A DNA stretch of 23,317 bases. Origin: CAZDAM01 sp964503595 (lineage in GTDB: Bacteria > Muiribacteriota > UBA6191). The DNA lies in assembly GCA_964503595.1 (NCBI GenBank), contig CAZDAM010000056.1, positions 1-23,317 on the forward strand, in the 5' to 3' direction. Under the pieces are notes generated by a model that saw only the letters and a list, made by a program, of their open reading frames with translations, was not told the origin of the DNA and ran no database searches. How positions within the stretch are numbered: the stretch's first letter is position 1; each line of letters starts with the position of its first letter. Both the position numbers and the translations under genes were made by a program. This document shows positions 1-10,197 of the stretch, one piece after another.

Positions 1-453
1 CTTCTCCCTCTCCTTTTTAGCCAAAGCCCCATATTCCTGATTTCCACTGCGAAGGGCATACAAAAATTCTTCAACGGCCTCTTCCGGCTGCTCCTGCTTT
101 AAAAGTACCATGCCATTGAAGTAATGGTGGCGGGCTGATTCCGGCTCTTCCTCCATCAACCTTTTCAGAAGGGCCGAGGCCTTCTTGATATCTTGAGATT
201 CAATCATTTCCTCAAGTGGTTCGGCCATGAGATCTTCCAGACCCATGTCGAGATAGCCGTAATCATCATCCAGAAGCCATCCTCCACCAGAGGAAGAAGA
301 GTCCGTGGCATCGCCTCCGGAGGCAACCGGCTTGGAAACAGCAGCCGGAGGAGGCGGCGGGGGAGGTGGCGGAGGCGGGGGTTCCGAAGAACAGCCTGAT
401 AGAATCAGAAAAAGACCGGATACAAAACCCGATTTCAGAAAATTTTTCTTCAT
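1..453 (-). CDS. Putative TPR-type outer-membrane lipoprotein (3' end beyond window)
   Basis: Reading the minus strand from an ATG at 453 gives 151 codons that stay open to base 1, so the C-terminus lies outside the window. The N-terminus is a classic lipoprotein signal: MKKN, a hydrophobic core, then the lipobox LSGC with Cys21 as the lipidation site. A run of 12 prolines follows (about residues 25-36), then a Ser/Gly-rich linker, then a helical stretch from about residue 100 (SARHHYFNGMVLLKQEQPEE and onward) with TPR-like spacing. The protein is probably tethered to a membrane, with the proline run as a rigid spacer. The ATG overlaps the stop of the upstream small membrane protein gene as TGATG, so the two are probably translationally coupled. 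The specific function is unknown. Confidence 0.75.
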   Translation of the reverse strand, partial: MKKNFLKSGFVSGLFLILSGCSSEPPPPPPPPPPPPAAVSKPVASGGDATDSSSSGGGWLLDDDYGYLDMGLEDLMAEPLEEMIESQDIKKASALLKRLMEEEPESARHHYFNGMVLLKQEQPEEAVEEFLYALRSGNQEYGALAKKEREK

Positions 454-674
454 CAGAATACCTCGGAGCGGCCTGGTCCCATAAACATGACCCAGGACAA
501 TCGCAGAAGAATTCCCCCCAGGGTCAAAGCGATGAGGGCAATGATCAGACGCTGCCCGGGATCGGCCTGAGTACTCTCTCTTTCCCCCCTCAGGGCGTTC
601 AGAAGAACGGGTACAGCCCCGCCGAACAGAGCCAGCCCAAGAATCAGATAAAGGTAGCGATAGGTAAAATCCAT
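453..674 (-). CDS. Small two-helix membrane protein
   Basis: A 73-residue protein starting MDFTYRYLYL. It has two clear hydrophobic segments, at about residues 6-27 and 43-66, joined by a charged loop (RGERESTQADPGQR). The reading frame is open further upstream to 848, but that extension has no hydrophobic or family character and would run into the start of the divergent TPR gene, so the ATG at 674 is preferred. No strong Shine-Dalgarno is visible; GGACCTGGA lies just upstream. Its stop overlaps the lipoprotein start (TGATG), giving a two-gene envelope operon transcribed away from the giant TPR gene. I do not recognise the family. Confidence 0.6.
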   Translation of the reverse strand: MDFTYRYLYLILGLALFGGAVPVLLNALRGERESTQADPGQRLIIALIALTLGGILLRLSWVMFMGPGRSEVF

Positions 675-832
675 AAAAAATCCAGGTCCAGTTGAAGGCT
701 TCAGGATAACGGATGATGCGCACAAGTCCCAACGAATCCACACAAAAGCGTACACTTCTGTTAGAGATATGCCGTTTTTTGTGTTAAATTCAGGTTTCAT
801 TTCCCCGGCATGGGGAAGGCGGAGTCCCATAC

Positions 833-3800
833 ATGGCAGTCGGTGCATGCCCCTTCATTGGATTTACTAACGGCAAAGGCAGTGCGGAAGTCTCGCCCTG
901 CATTCGTTCCAAGTGCACATTTTTTGATGCACGGGACGAGTCCTGCTTTCTACTTAAAATCGGTCTGGCGTCCACGGCCTACATGGACAGCCTCAGACAG
1001 ACGCATTCCGAAGCGGAAGCCCGCGAGCTCAAGGATATGCTCAGCCGGCTTCCCGAGCAGGACAGACTGGAACGGGCCGATCTTTATTACAACCGGGCCG
1101 AGCAGCTCTTTTTGAAAGGAAATCTGGCGGAAGCCCGTACAGAATTCCGCAAAGCTGTTCTGGCCGATGAAAGACATCTGCAGGCCACCTTACGCATGGC
1201 CCAGCTTCTGAGCCTTTGCGGCGACTACGACGATGCCATTCTGCACTACCGCCAGATTCTCAAGCAGGAACCCGATCATGGGGAAGCCTGGAGACAGCAG
1301 ATTTTTCAGTACCGTCTGCTCTATAAAGACTATGTTTCCCGCCAGGACATGTTTTCCCGCACAATTGAGCGCATCCGCGCCTCAAGTGCGGAAAAAGACG
1401 CCCCCCCCTCCGCAAAAGCTGCTCTGGCCCTTGCCGTGTTCAAGCTTGATGCCAGTTCAGAAACCACAAAGCGGCGCAAGGAAGCTCTGAAGATTCTGGA
1501 AAAAGCCATCAAGGAAACACCGGATCATATCTGGTTGAATCTGGCCTTAAAACAGATTCTTCTGAGCAAGGAAGAAGGACAGACACCTGCGATTCAGGAT
1601 TTTGATCAGGCCCGCAAGGCTCTGGAACATATCTGTGCCCGCCGCCCCGATATGGCTCTTTTATATTTTGAACTGGGCGAGGTCCAGGAAATGCTGGCCC
1701 GTCAGGAAGGAAAGCCCGAGCTTCTTGAAGAAGCCCGCAAGAACTATCTGAAGGCTTTGGAAATCGAACCTTCCCAAGTGGAGTCCCTGGTTCGTCTTTC
1801 CGCCCTGGCTGAAGAAAAATTTGATTATAACGAAGCCATTGAGCGCCTGAAGAAAGCGATCTCAAGAGATCCCTTCCATGCCCCGGCCCTGTGGCGTCTA
1901 AGCCTGATTTTTGAATCAACCCGCTTTCATGAGAAAGCCATTCAGACCTTGAGGCAGCTGATTGAAATCCTGCCGACTCTGGGCAATCATGCCGGACTTT
2001 CCCTTCTGTCCACTCAGGATATGCAGGAAATTCATCCCCGCTCGATTCGCTTCAAGCTGGCTCAGAGCCTGGAAGCCGCCCATCAGTTTGATGAGGCCAT
2101 TTCCGAATACCGCCTGCTGGCCAACGAGGAGCAGGAGAGCCTGATTGCCGGGCGCAAGCTCATTGATCTGAATTTTGCCAAATACCGCACCCATCCCGAA
2201 GCGGAAAACCGCTTTGAGGGGCTGATCCGCCAGTATAAGGATGCCTGTTTCCTTTCTCCCAACAAGGCCGAGCTCCAGTATCTTCTGGGTTATGCCTTCT
2301 TTCGCTTCCATCCGGCCTTTGCCCATCGCGACGAGCTTCTGGACAAGGCTGCCCAGCAGATGGAAAAAGCCATCCGCATGGAACCGGAACTCGCCGATGC
2401 AGCCTATACCCTGAAGGAAATCCTTCTTTCCCATGAAAGAGGAAATCCGGAAGATCTCGAACACGCCCGCCGCATTACGGCGGAAATGCATTCCCGTTTC
2501 CCCCAGAGCCCGGAAAGCTCGGCTCATCATGCCGAAGTTCTGGAGCGTCTGGGCAAACTGGATGAAGCCACGGTTCACTATGAAATGGCCGTGGAACTCA
2601 ATCCCTCCTATACCATGGCCTATTCCCGTCTGGTGCGGCTCTATGCCCGCCAGAGCGAACTGGATCGGGCCGTAAAAGCCTGTGAGGAAATCCTGAGGCG
2701 TCAGCCCAATGATGCCCGCATGCATTTTGAACTGGGCCAGATTCACTATCTGAATTCCGATTTCAAGGCCGCTGTCGAACGGCTGACCCATGCCATGGAA
2801 CTCGATCCGGGAAGCATTGAACCCCACGAGCTTCTGGGCAGGATCTATTACGAACAGAACCTGTACGAAAAAGCCCTGGCCCAGTACCAGAAAATTATGG
2901 ATCTGGAAGCCCAGAACCGGGAAGCCCTCCTGAAAGCAGGGCACATCCTGAATATCCTCAAGCGCCATTCCGAGGCCCGCAAACCCCTGGAAGTCCTTCT
3001 TGGACTGGAAAGGCGGGATGTGGAAGCCGTTCTGGAATACGCTCATTCCTTTTATCTGGAAGGCAACTACGACGATGCCCGCCCCCGCTACAAGGAAGTC
3101 CTGACCCTCGATCCCCATCATCTGGCAGCCCATTACAACCTGGCCTGCATCTATCGGGAAGATGAGGACTGGGAAGCACAGGAAAACCAGCTTCGGGAGC
3201 TGACCTCCCTGTCTCATCACCATCTGCCTGCTCTTCTGGAGCTGGGCGAACTCTACCTTCGCAAAGACCGGATCTATGAGGCGGAAGCCACTTATCAGAA
3301 GATTCTGAAGCACTACCCGGACAGCCTTGAGGCCCTGTTTCATCTGGCCCGGATCTATGAATCCCAAAATCTGGTCGAAAAAATGAATCAGGCCCTGACC
3401 CAGGTTCTTGACCTGGAGCCGGAAAACTTCGAGGCCACTCTGCTGCTGGCTCGTGGACACGAAAAACGCAAGCATATGGATCGGGCCCTGTCCTCATACA
3501 GACGGGCAGTGGAACTCAACCCCGAATCCGCTGAAGCCCTCTACAATCTGGGCAATCTGCTCTTTTTGCAGAATCAGCATTCGGATGCAGAGAAATATCT
3601 GGAACAGGTCACGGAGATTGACTACAGCCACGCCCCGGCCTTGAAGCGTCTGGGACAGATCAAACGGCTGACCCATCAGTACAAGGAAGCCATTACCTGT
3701 TTCAAGCGGGCGGAAGAACGAATGAAGGACGATGCCGAACTTTTCTGGCATCTGGGGCATTCCTGCTTTGAACTGGGCCTGAATGACAAGGCCAAGGAAG

Positions 3801-6800
3801 CTTTTTACCATGTTCTTGACCTCGAGCCGGCTCACCTGGAAGCCAATCAGGCTCTGGGAATGCTTCATCTTAAGATCGAAGAGCCGGATACTGCTGCGAC
3901 CTACCTGGCCAAGGCCTGTGAGATCCATCCCAAGGACGTCGAGCTTCACCTGATTCTCGGCAACTGCCTAAACGATCTGGATCGCTTAACAGATGCTATT
4001 GAACAGTACAATCTGGCTCTTGAGCTTCAGCCTCACAATGCCTCGATTTATTTAAGACTCGGCCTGACCCACAAGAAGGAAGGCAATCTGGATCTGGCTG
4101 TCCAGAAACTCAAGAAAGCCATAGAGATCGATCCTTCCCTGCCTGAGGTCTACTTCGAGCTGGGCAAGATCTTCATCAACAAGGGCCGCCTGGATCTGGC
4201 TGTCGATCACTTCCAGGAAGCTGTGGCCTATCAGCCGGGAAATGCCCTGTTTCGGGTTCATCTTGGCAAAGCCTATCTGAATCAGGGAGCCCGCAATGAC
4301 GCCGTGGACGAATTCCGCGAAGCCGTCTCACTGGATCCGGCTCAAAGCGATGCCCTGATGGAGCTTGGGATGCATGCCTCCCAGACCCACCAGAGCGAGA
4401 AAGCCTCGGAGTACTTCCAGAAAGTCATCCGGCTTTCCAACCGGCATCCTGAAGCCAATCTTGAACTGGGAAAACTCTATCTTTCCATGGGAGAGCATGC
4501 CAAGGCTCTGGAACAGTTCAAGGCCTGCCTGCCCCTGATTCCCGAGTCTTCCGAGCTTTATTTCAGCCTGGGCCTGGCTTCCTTTAAAACCGGACAGAAA
4601 GACACTGCCCTGTCCTACTTCAAACAGGCTCTGGAACTGGATTCCGAGCTTGCTGATGCCCACTACTACTGCGCTCAGGTCTATGCGGACAAGAAGCAGC
4701 TCAAGCTGGCTGTGGAATCCATGAAGGCCGCCATTGAAGCCGACGAATCCAGCAGTCTCTATCATCGTTTCCTGGCCGAACTTTACGAGCGGGAAAACGA
4801 TACCAATGAATCCATCCGGCACTATGAGCTGGCCCTGAAACACAATCCGGAGCTTCTGGACATCGTGTATCGTCTGGGTAACAAGTACAAACTGGTACGC
4901 AACCATCTGGCCATTATCCGGCTTTATGAAAGCGCGATTCGCAAAGCCCCCAACAATGCTCTTTACTTCTTTGAGCTGGGGGAGGCCTACCGGCATGAAA
5001 ACAAACTCGAAAAAGCGATCAAGGCCTACGAAAAAGCTCTTCGCCTGAATCCAGAATTCATCGAGGCGATTTATTCCCTGGGTGGAATCTATGAAACCAG
5101 AGGCATGCATCAGCGTCTGATTCAGCTTTACGAAGATGCCATCCGCACCTATCCCACCAATGTGAAAGTGCATTATGAGCTTGGTAAGGCCTATGCGGAA
5201 AAAGAGGATCACAAGCAGGCCATCCGGGCCTTCCGCAAGGTCATTCAGCTCGACAGTCACCATCCGGAAGTCTATGTCCGGTTGGGGGATGTACTGGCTA
5301 ATACCGAGAATGTCGATCAGGCCCAGAAATCCTTTGAAAGAGCGATCAAGAATGCTCCGGATTCGGCCGAAGCCCACTACAAGCTGGCCCGTATCTACGA
5401 GCAGAAGGACTGGCAGGAAGATGCTACCCGTGAATATGAAGTTGCCAAGAAACTTCAGGGGAGCAATGCCGAGATCTACTTCAAGCTGGGTGTGGCTGCC
5501 CTCAGAAAAGCCGACTACCGGGGAGCTCTTTCCGAATTCCAGAAAGCTCTGGAAATCGATCCTAACGATTTTGGCATCTATTTTCATACGGGAGAGGCCC
5601 ATCATCATCTGGGAGCCTGGCCAGCCGCAATTGATGCCTTCTCCAAAGCCCTGCAGCTAAAGCCAGAATCCCTGGAATCCACCTTCTGGCTGGCGAAAAC
5701 CTATTATCAGAACAAAAGCTGGGATCAGGCCCTGGATCTTCTGGATCCGCTAAGAACCAACCCTCGCTGGGCCCTTGAAGCAGAAAACCTGATTGGGGAT
5801 ACCCATGCCGGTAAAGGCGAACTGAATCAGGCGATTGAAGCCTGGAGGACCGTTTTAAGCCTGGAACCCGGCAATCTGGATGTACTCAGGAAAATCTCCC
5901 AGGCCTATGAGGATCAGGAAGATTTCAAGAATGCCCTTCAGACCTATCAGAGGATTCTGGCCAAGGAACCGGAGAATGCCGATCTGTGCCATCTGGTTGG
6001 AGATCTGGCCCTGCGCTGCGAAGAATTCGATACGGCCATAGAGTCCTTTCAGGCGTCCTACCGGCTGGATGCGGCCAATATCCGCCACGGACTCATGCTT
6101 GCTCATACCTACAGCACGGTTGAGCACTATGAGCAGGCGAAGCGTATTTACGAAGAACTGGTTCAGACCTTCCCTTCTTCGGTGGATGTACGGATTCGCC
6201 TGGGTGAAACCTACAAGCACCTGGAAATGGAGTTTGAAGCCATCACCCAGTTTCGAGAGGCCTTCAAGCTTGCCCCCACCAACCTGGATGTACTCTCGGC
6301 CCTGGCCAATGACTTTTACAGAAAAGGTATTGTCGACAAGGCCCTGGAGCATTTTGAGTCCATTCTTCAGCAGAAGCCCCAGGATGTGGATACCCTCCTG
6401 AAGGTCGGTAGCATCTACTCCGAGAAAAATCTGTACGGACAGGCCATCAGCTATTTCGAGCGCGCTCTGGATGCGGCTCCCCTCAGTGTGGATGCCCTGA
6501 GTGCCTTAAACGATATCCATTTCCGTCAGGAAGACTTCACAGCCCAACTGGGCTGCCTGCTCAAGCTGGAGCAGGTCGATCCGGCCCGCACCGACTGGCT
6601 CTACGCCATTGCGGAGTGCTACAACCGCATTTATAACTACGGCAAGACGGAAGAATACTGTCTGAAGGTTTTTGAGCACGAGCCCAAGCATGCTCTGGCC
6701 CTGCCGCTGATCTGCAATGTCTGCATCAAACAGCAGAACTGGAAATCGGCCCTGAAACATCTGGAAAAACATCTGGACATAAAACCGGGGGACGTCAGCA

Positions 6801-9800
6801 TCCACCTGTCCATGTACGAGTGTCACAAGGAACTCAACCAGATGGAAAAAGCCGGGCGTTCGATTACCCAGGCCATGGCTCTGGAAAAGGACAGTATCGA
6901 AGTCCTCCAGACAGCTCTGGGCTACTATCGCGAAATTGGCTCCATTGGCAAGCAGACCGAAATCTGTAACCGCCTTTTAGCCCTCAAGCCCGACGATTAC
7001 GACTTCAAGCTTCAGATGACTTCTCTTCTTATGGAGCAGGAGATGTTCAAGGAAGCCGGGGATCTCATCAAGGATCTTCTCGCTGTCACACCAAACGATT
7101 CGGATCTTCTGGTTTCCCAGGCCAAGGTCCTGACTTTGCAGGGCCTTCCCTCCAAGGCCGTGATTCAGTTGCAGCAGGTTCTTTCCGCCGAGCCGAATCA
7201 CGCCATGGCTCACTTCGAACTGGGCCGGACCTACCATTCCCAGAAGGAGTGGAACAAAGCCGTAGTCGAGTTCAAGAAAGCCGTGAATCTGGGTATCCGG
7301 GATGCCAAGGCCCACGCCGAACTCGGCGAGATCTACATGGCCAAGGGCTTCTTCGACAATGCTCTGGAAAGCTATCAGCAGGCTCTGGAAATCGATCCGG
7401 AGAAAATGACCTATTCTCTTCAGATTGCCGAAATTTATTTCAAGCTGAACCGCCCCCAGAAAGCCCTCATGGAATACGAGGCCCTTCTGGAGCGCCAGCC
7501 TTCAAACGTCAGGCTGAATGTCCGTCTGGCCCAGGTCTACCAGACCCAGAAAATGTTCCACGAAGCCGTCGAGCTTCTGGAAAAACTCCTGCAGGATCAT
7601 ACCGATTCCACCCAGGTGCTTTTCGAGTTGGGCAAAACCTGGCTTTACCGCAAGGACAACCAGAAAGCCCACGAATACTTCGAGAAAGTCCTCAAGCACG
7701 ATCCCAAGCACGTCAGAGCCCAGGTCGAGCTGGCTGTTCTGGATGCTCCACGCGATCCACAGAAGGCCGTAAGGATTCTCAAGGACATGATCCAGCAGGA
7801 TCCTGCCCCGGATATCTTCGTGCAGCTCTCCCGTATTTACTCACAGTCAAACCTCATCGATCAGGCTATTGCCGAATTCAAGGTCCTGATCAAGACCTAT
7901 CCGGAATCCGCACCGGCCTATGCCGAACTTGGAAGGCTTTACACCACCCTTTCCAAGGCCTTCAACAACGATCCCAAAATGCGGGAATCCGCTCTGGACT
8001 CCCTGAATAAAGCCGTCCACATGGACGAAAACTATTCTCTGGCCTATTTCTATCTGGCCGAGAATCACCACCTGGCAGAAAGTCTGGAAGCAACTCTGAT
8101 CAATCTCAGAAAGGCCTACCAGCTGGACCCGCAGAATCTGGAGATCCGGGACTTCCTCACTTCCGTGGAATCCCAGAAAATCTCCCGGGAAATCAAAGCC
8201 AAACTCGAAGAAGCCAAGACCTTCCTGGAACGCGGCATGGATCAGAACGCCATCATCGAGTACGACTATATCCTCGAGCTCGACCCCTGGCATTCAGAAG
8301 CCAATTACGATCTGGCCCGCATCTATCTCAAGCAGAAGAACCTCGAACTCGCCAAGCGTCACTTCAAAGGCTCTGTCGAGAAAAATCCGGCCTTCCTCAA
8401 GGCCTGGTTTGAACTGGCCCAGATTCATCGCATCGAAGAAAACCTTTATGAGGCTGAACTGACCATTGCCCGCATTCTGGAAATCGAAGAGCGCAATTTC
8501 GAAGCCAATCTTCTGATGGGCCAGGTTCTCTCCGATCAGGATGAGCTCATGGAGGCGACGATCTACTTCACCAGAGCCAACGAAATTCATCCCCAGTCTC
8601 CCAAACCTCTGTTTGAAATGGGACAGATGTTTTTAAAGGCCGGGGAAGTCGAACAGACCAAACATTTCTACGAAAAAGTCTACAAGCTGGATTCCGGGAA
8701 TTCCGAGGTCAACGAGTTCTTCGTGGACCTCAATATCCAGGAAACCGAGCGCAAGATCAACGACCTTCTGGACAAGGCCAGAAGTGCCGAACAAAGTCAC
8801 GAACTGCCTCAGGCCAAAGCCTTCTACGAGGATATTCTTTCCGTTCAGCCCGGACACCTGCTGGCCCGCTACAAGGCCGGTCAGATCAACGAAGCCCTGG
8901 GGCGTGTTTCCGAGGCTGTCTTCGATTATCAGCAGGCCTATTCCCAACTCGATGCCTTTGATCAGGGCTATGAAGAGCTTCCTCGCCGTCTGGCCATGAT
9001 GCTCTCCCGACTCAATCGTACCGACGAAGCCCTGCCAGTTCTGCACAAGGCCCTTGAGATTGATGAGCTGGATTCCGAACTGCAACTGACCATGATAGAG
9101 CAGTACAAGCTGTTCTTCGGCCAGCTGCACCGCCCGGACTATGAAGGCATCACCCCTCAGGAGCTGGAGCTGCGCTACGAGGAACGAGCCGCGAAAAATC
9201 AGGGACATCCTGTCCCCTGGATTGCTCTTGGCTACTTCCACCGCATGAATATTCCAGGCAAGTCCGAACTCATGAGTGGCTTTCAGAAGGCGATTGAAGC
9301 CTACACCAAGGCCCACAGCCTGAACCGTCAGGATATCCATGTGCTCTATCATCTGGGCATCCTGCACCACTTCACCGGTAAAGTGGCCAAGGCCAAGGAA
9401 TACCTGAGACTTCTTCTGGCCGAAGAGCCTGAAAACAGGCGCGCTCTGGAAAGGCTCTCCCGCATCCAGATAGAAAGCAGGGAATTCGAGGATGCCGAAA
9501 AAACCATGCGCAAACTGGTGGAAATCGAGCCCGAGAACGGCGAATGGCGCATGCTGCTTCTGGAGCTTTTGCGGGCTGCTGCCGAAAACGAGCCCAAGAA
9601 AGACGATATTCTGGGACGCCACCGTACCGCATACGGTCTGTTTGCCCAAAAGAACACTCAGATTCCCATGGCTCACTTCGACTATGGTTATGCCCTGATC
9701 GCGCTCACTTCCTCCCTTTCTCCGGAAGAAGAGGACATCAGCCAGGCCGTAGCCGAGTTCAAGCAGACGATTGCTCTGGCTCCCGAAAATCCCTGGGGTT

Positions 9801-10183
9801 ACTGGGGCTTGAAACGTGTCTACAACAAGGAGTCGATTGCTGGAACCCACCGCTACGCCGAAGCCATTGAAATCTGCCGCCGGGCCCTGGAAAAAGACCC
9901 GGAAAGTGCTCAGTCCCATCTTGAACTGGCCAATGCCCTGAATGAGGATTACGAAACCAACCGTAAATCCGAGGCCATGGATCATTACAAGAAAGCCATT
10001 TCCATTGATCCGAACCTGATTGAAGCCTACTTCAAAATGGCTTCCATTTTCAGGATTCGCAATCAATACGAAGAAGCCGAGGATTTCTACAAACGGGTGA
10101 TTGAACTGGACCCGACTCACCAGTTCGCCAAAGACGCCAAGCGCTCTCTGGTGCATATCGAAAAATCCCGCGTGGACAGCTGA
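833..10183 (+). CDS. Giant tetratricopeptide-repeat protein (3116 aa)
   Basis: One uninterrupted frame of 3116 codons. The ATG at 833 has GGAG eight bases upstream. There is no signal peptide or membrane segment, so it is predicted cytoplasmic. Residues 1-45 form a separate element with four cysteines (Cys6, Cys23, Cys28, Cys38), a possible metal or Fe-S site. From about residue 85 to the end it is almost continuous degenerate 34-residue TPR units with the pattern A-x-x-x-LG-x-x-Y and A-x-x-x-(F/Y)-x-(K/R)-A-(L/I)-x-(L/I)-x-P. Length divided by 34 suggests of the order of 80 or more repeats (an estimate). TPR arrays are protein-binding scaffolds. No catalytic domain is visible, though a few inserts (for example around residues 2740-2790 and 2895-2960) break the periodicity. 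Its stop overlaps the csaA region as TGATG. The partner proteins are unknown. Confidence 0.93.
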   Translation: MAVGACPFIGFTNGKGSAEVSPCIRSKCTFFDARDESCFLLKIGLASTAYMDSLRQTHSEAEARELKDMLSRLPEQDRLERADLYYNRAEQLFLKGNLAEARTEFRKAVLADERHLQATLRMAQLLSLCGDYDDAILHYRQILKQEPDHGEAWRQQIFQYRLLYKDYVSRQDMFSRTIERIRASSAEKDAPPSAKAALALAVFKLDASSETTKRRKEALKILEKAIKETPDHIWLNLALKQILLSKEEGQTPAIQDFDQARKALEHICARRPDMALLYFELGEVQEMLARQEGKPELLEEARKNYLKALEIEPSQVESLVRLSALAEEKFDYNEAIERLKKAISRDPFHAPALWRLSLIFESTRFHEKAIQTLRQLIEILPTLGNHAGLSLLSTQDMQEIHPRSIRFKLAQSLEAAHQFDEAISEYRLLANEEQESLIAGRKLIDLNFAKYRTHPEAENRFEGLIRQYKDACFLSPNKAELQYLLGYAFFRFHPAFAHRDELLDKAAQQMEKAIRMEPELADAAYTLKEILLSHERGNPEDLEHARRITAEMHSRFPQSPESSAHHAEVLERLGKLDEATVHYEMAVELNPSYTMAYSRLVRLYARQSELDRAVKACEEILRRQPNDARMHFELGQIHYLNSDFKAAVERLTHAMELDPGSIEPHELLGRIYYEQNLYEKALAQYQKIMDLEAQNREALLKAGHILNILKRHSEARKPLEVLLGLERRDVEAVLEYAHSFYLEGNYDDARPRYKEVLTLDPHHLAAHYNLACIYREDEDWEAQENQLRELTSLSHHHLPALLELGELYLRKDRIYEAEATYQKILKHYPDSLEALFHLARIYESQNLVEKMNQALTQVLDLEPENFEATLLLARGHEKRKHMDRALSSYRRAVELNPESAEALYNLGNLLFLQNQHSDAEKYLEQVTEIDYSHAPALKRLGQIKRLTHQYKEAITCFKRAEERMKDDAELFWHLGHSCFELGLNDKAKEAFYHVLDLEPAHLEANQALGMLHLKIEEPDTAATYLAKACEIHPKDVELHLILGNCLNDLDRLTDAIEQYNLALELQPHNASIYLRLGLTHKKEGNLDLAVQKLKKAIEIDPSLPEVYFELGKIFINKGRLDLAVDHFQEAVAYQPGNALFRVHLGKAYLNQGARNDAVDEFREAVSLDPAQSDALMELGMHASQTHQSEKASEYFQKVIRLSNRHPEANLELGKLYLSMGEHAKALEQFKACLPLIPESSELYFSLGLASFKTGQKDTALSYFKQALELDSELADAHYYCAQVYADKKQLKLAVESMKAAIEADESSSLYHRFLAELYERENDTNESIRHYELALKHNPELLDIVYRLGNKYKLVRNHLAIIRLYESAIRKAPNNALYFFELGEAYRHENKLEKAIKAYEKALRLNPEFIEAIYSLGGIYETRGMHQRLIQLYEDAIRTYPTNVKVHYELGKAYAEKEDHKQAIRAFRKVIQLDSHHPEVYVRLGDVLANTENVDQAQKSFERAIKNAPDSAEAHYKLARIYEQKDWQEDATREYEVAKKLQGSNAEIYFKLGVAALRKADYRGALSEFQKALEIDPNDFGIYFHTGEAHHHLGAWPAAIDAFSKALQLKPESLESTFWLAKTYYQNKSWDQALDLLDPLRTNPRWALEAENLIGDTHAGKGELNQAIEAWRTVLSLEPGNLDVLRKISQAYEDQEDFKNALQTYQRILAKEPENADLCHLVGDLALRCEEFDTAIESFQASYRLDAANIRHGLMLAHTYSTVEHYEQAKRIYEELVQTFPSSVDVRIRLGETYKHLEMEFEAITQFREAFKLAPTNLDVLSALANDFYRKGIVDKALEHFESILQQKPQDVDTLLKVGSIYSEKNLYGQAISYFERALDAAPLSVDALSALNDIHFRQEDFTAQLGCLLKLEQVDPARTDWLYAIAECYNRIYNYGKTEEYCLKVFEHEPKHALALPLICNVCIKQQNWKSALKHLEKHLDIKPGDVSIHLSMYECHKELNQMEKAGRSITQAMALEKDSIEVLQTALGYYREIGSIGKQTEICNRLLALKPDDYDFKLQMTSLLMEQEMFKEAGDLIKDLLAVTPNDSDLLVSQAKVLTLQGLPSKAVIQLQQVLSAEPNHAMAHFELGRTYHSQKEWNKAVVEFKKAVNLGIRDAKAHAELGEIYMAKGFFDNALESYQQALEIDPEKMTYSLQIAEIYFKLNRPQKALMEYEALLERQPSNVRLNVRLAQVYQTQKMFHEAVELLEKLLQDHTDSTQVLFELGKTWLYRKDNQKAHEYFEKVLKHDPKHVRAQVELAVLDAPRDPQKAVRILKDMIQQDPAPDIFVQLSRIYSQSNLIDQAIAEFKVLIKTYPESAPAYAELGRLYTTLSKAFNNDPKMRESALDSLNKAVHMDENYSLAYFYLAENHHLAESLEATLINLRKAYQLDPQNLEIRDFLTSVESQKISREIKAKLEEAKTFLERGMDQNAIIEYDYILELDPWHSEANYDLARIYLKQKNLELAKRHFKGSVEKNPAFLKAWFELAQIHRIEENLYEAELTIARILEIEERNFEANLLMGQVLSDQDELMEATIYFTRANEIHPQSPKPLFEMGQMFLKAGEVEQTKHFYEKVYKLDSGNSEVNEFFVDLNIQETERKINDLLDKARSAEQSHELPQAKAFYEDILSVQPGHLLARYKAGQINEALGRVSEAVFDYQQAYSQLDAFDQGYEELPRRLAMMLSRLNRTDEALPVLHKALEIDELDSELQLTMIEQYKLFFGQLHRPDYEGITPQELELRYEERAAKNQGHPVPWIALGYFHRMNIPGKSELMSGFQKAIEAYTKAHSLNRQDIHVLYHLGILHHFTGKVAKAKEYLRLLLAEEPENRRALERLSRIQIESREFEDAEKTMRKLVEIEPENGEWRMLLLELLRAAAENEPKKDDILGRHRTAYGLFAQKNTQIPMAHFDYGYALIALTSSLSPEEEDISQAVAEFKQTIALAPENPWGYWGLKRVYNKESIAGTHRYAEAIEICRRALEKDPESAQSHLELANALNEDYETNRKSEAMDHYKKAISIDPNLIEAYFKMASIFRIRNQYEEAEDFYKRVIELDPTHQFAKDAKRSLVHIEKSRVDS

Positions 10184-10197
10184 TGGGAGATTTTGGC

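Noticed and set aside
675..832. Divergent promoters between the small membrane protein and the TPR gene
   Set aside because: Only weak -10-like hexamers (for example TTAAAT near 784) were seen, with no convincing -35 at proper spacing, so no site is annotated.
675..848. N-terminal extension of the small membrane protein back to 848
   Set aside because: The extra 58 residues have no conserved features and overlap the start region of the divergent TPR gene.
1916..3475. Minus-strand open frame of 519 codons inside the giant TPR gene (also 4328-5608 and 8633-10156)
   Set aside because: They are antisense to a continuous TPR frame, arise from its codon bias, and lack ribosome sites or recognisable domains.
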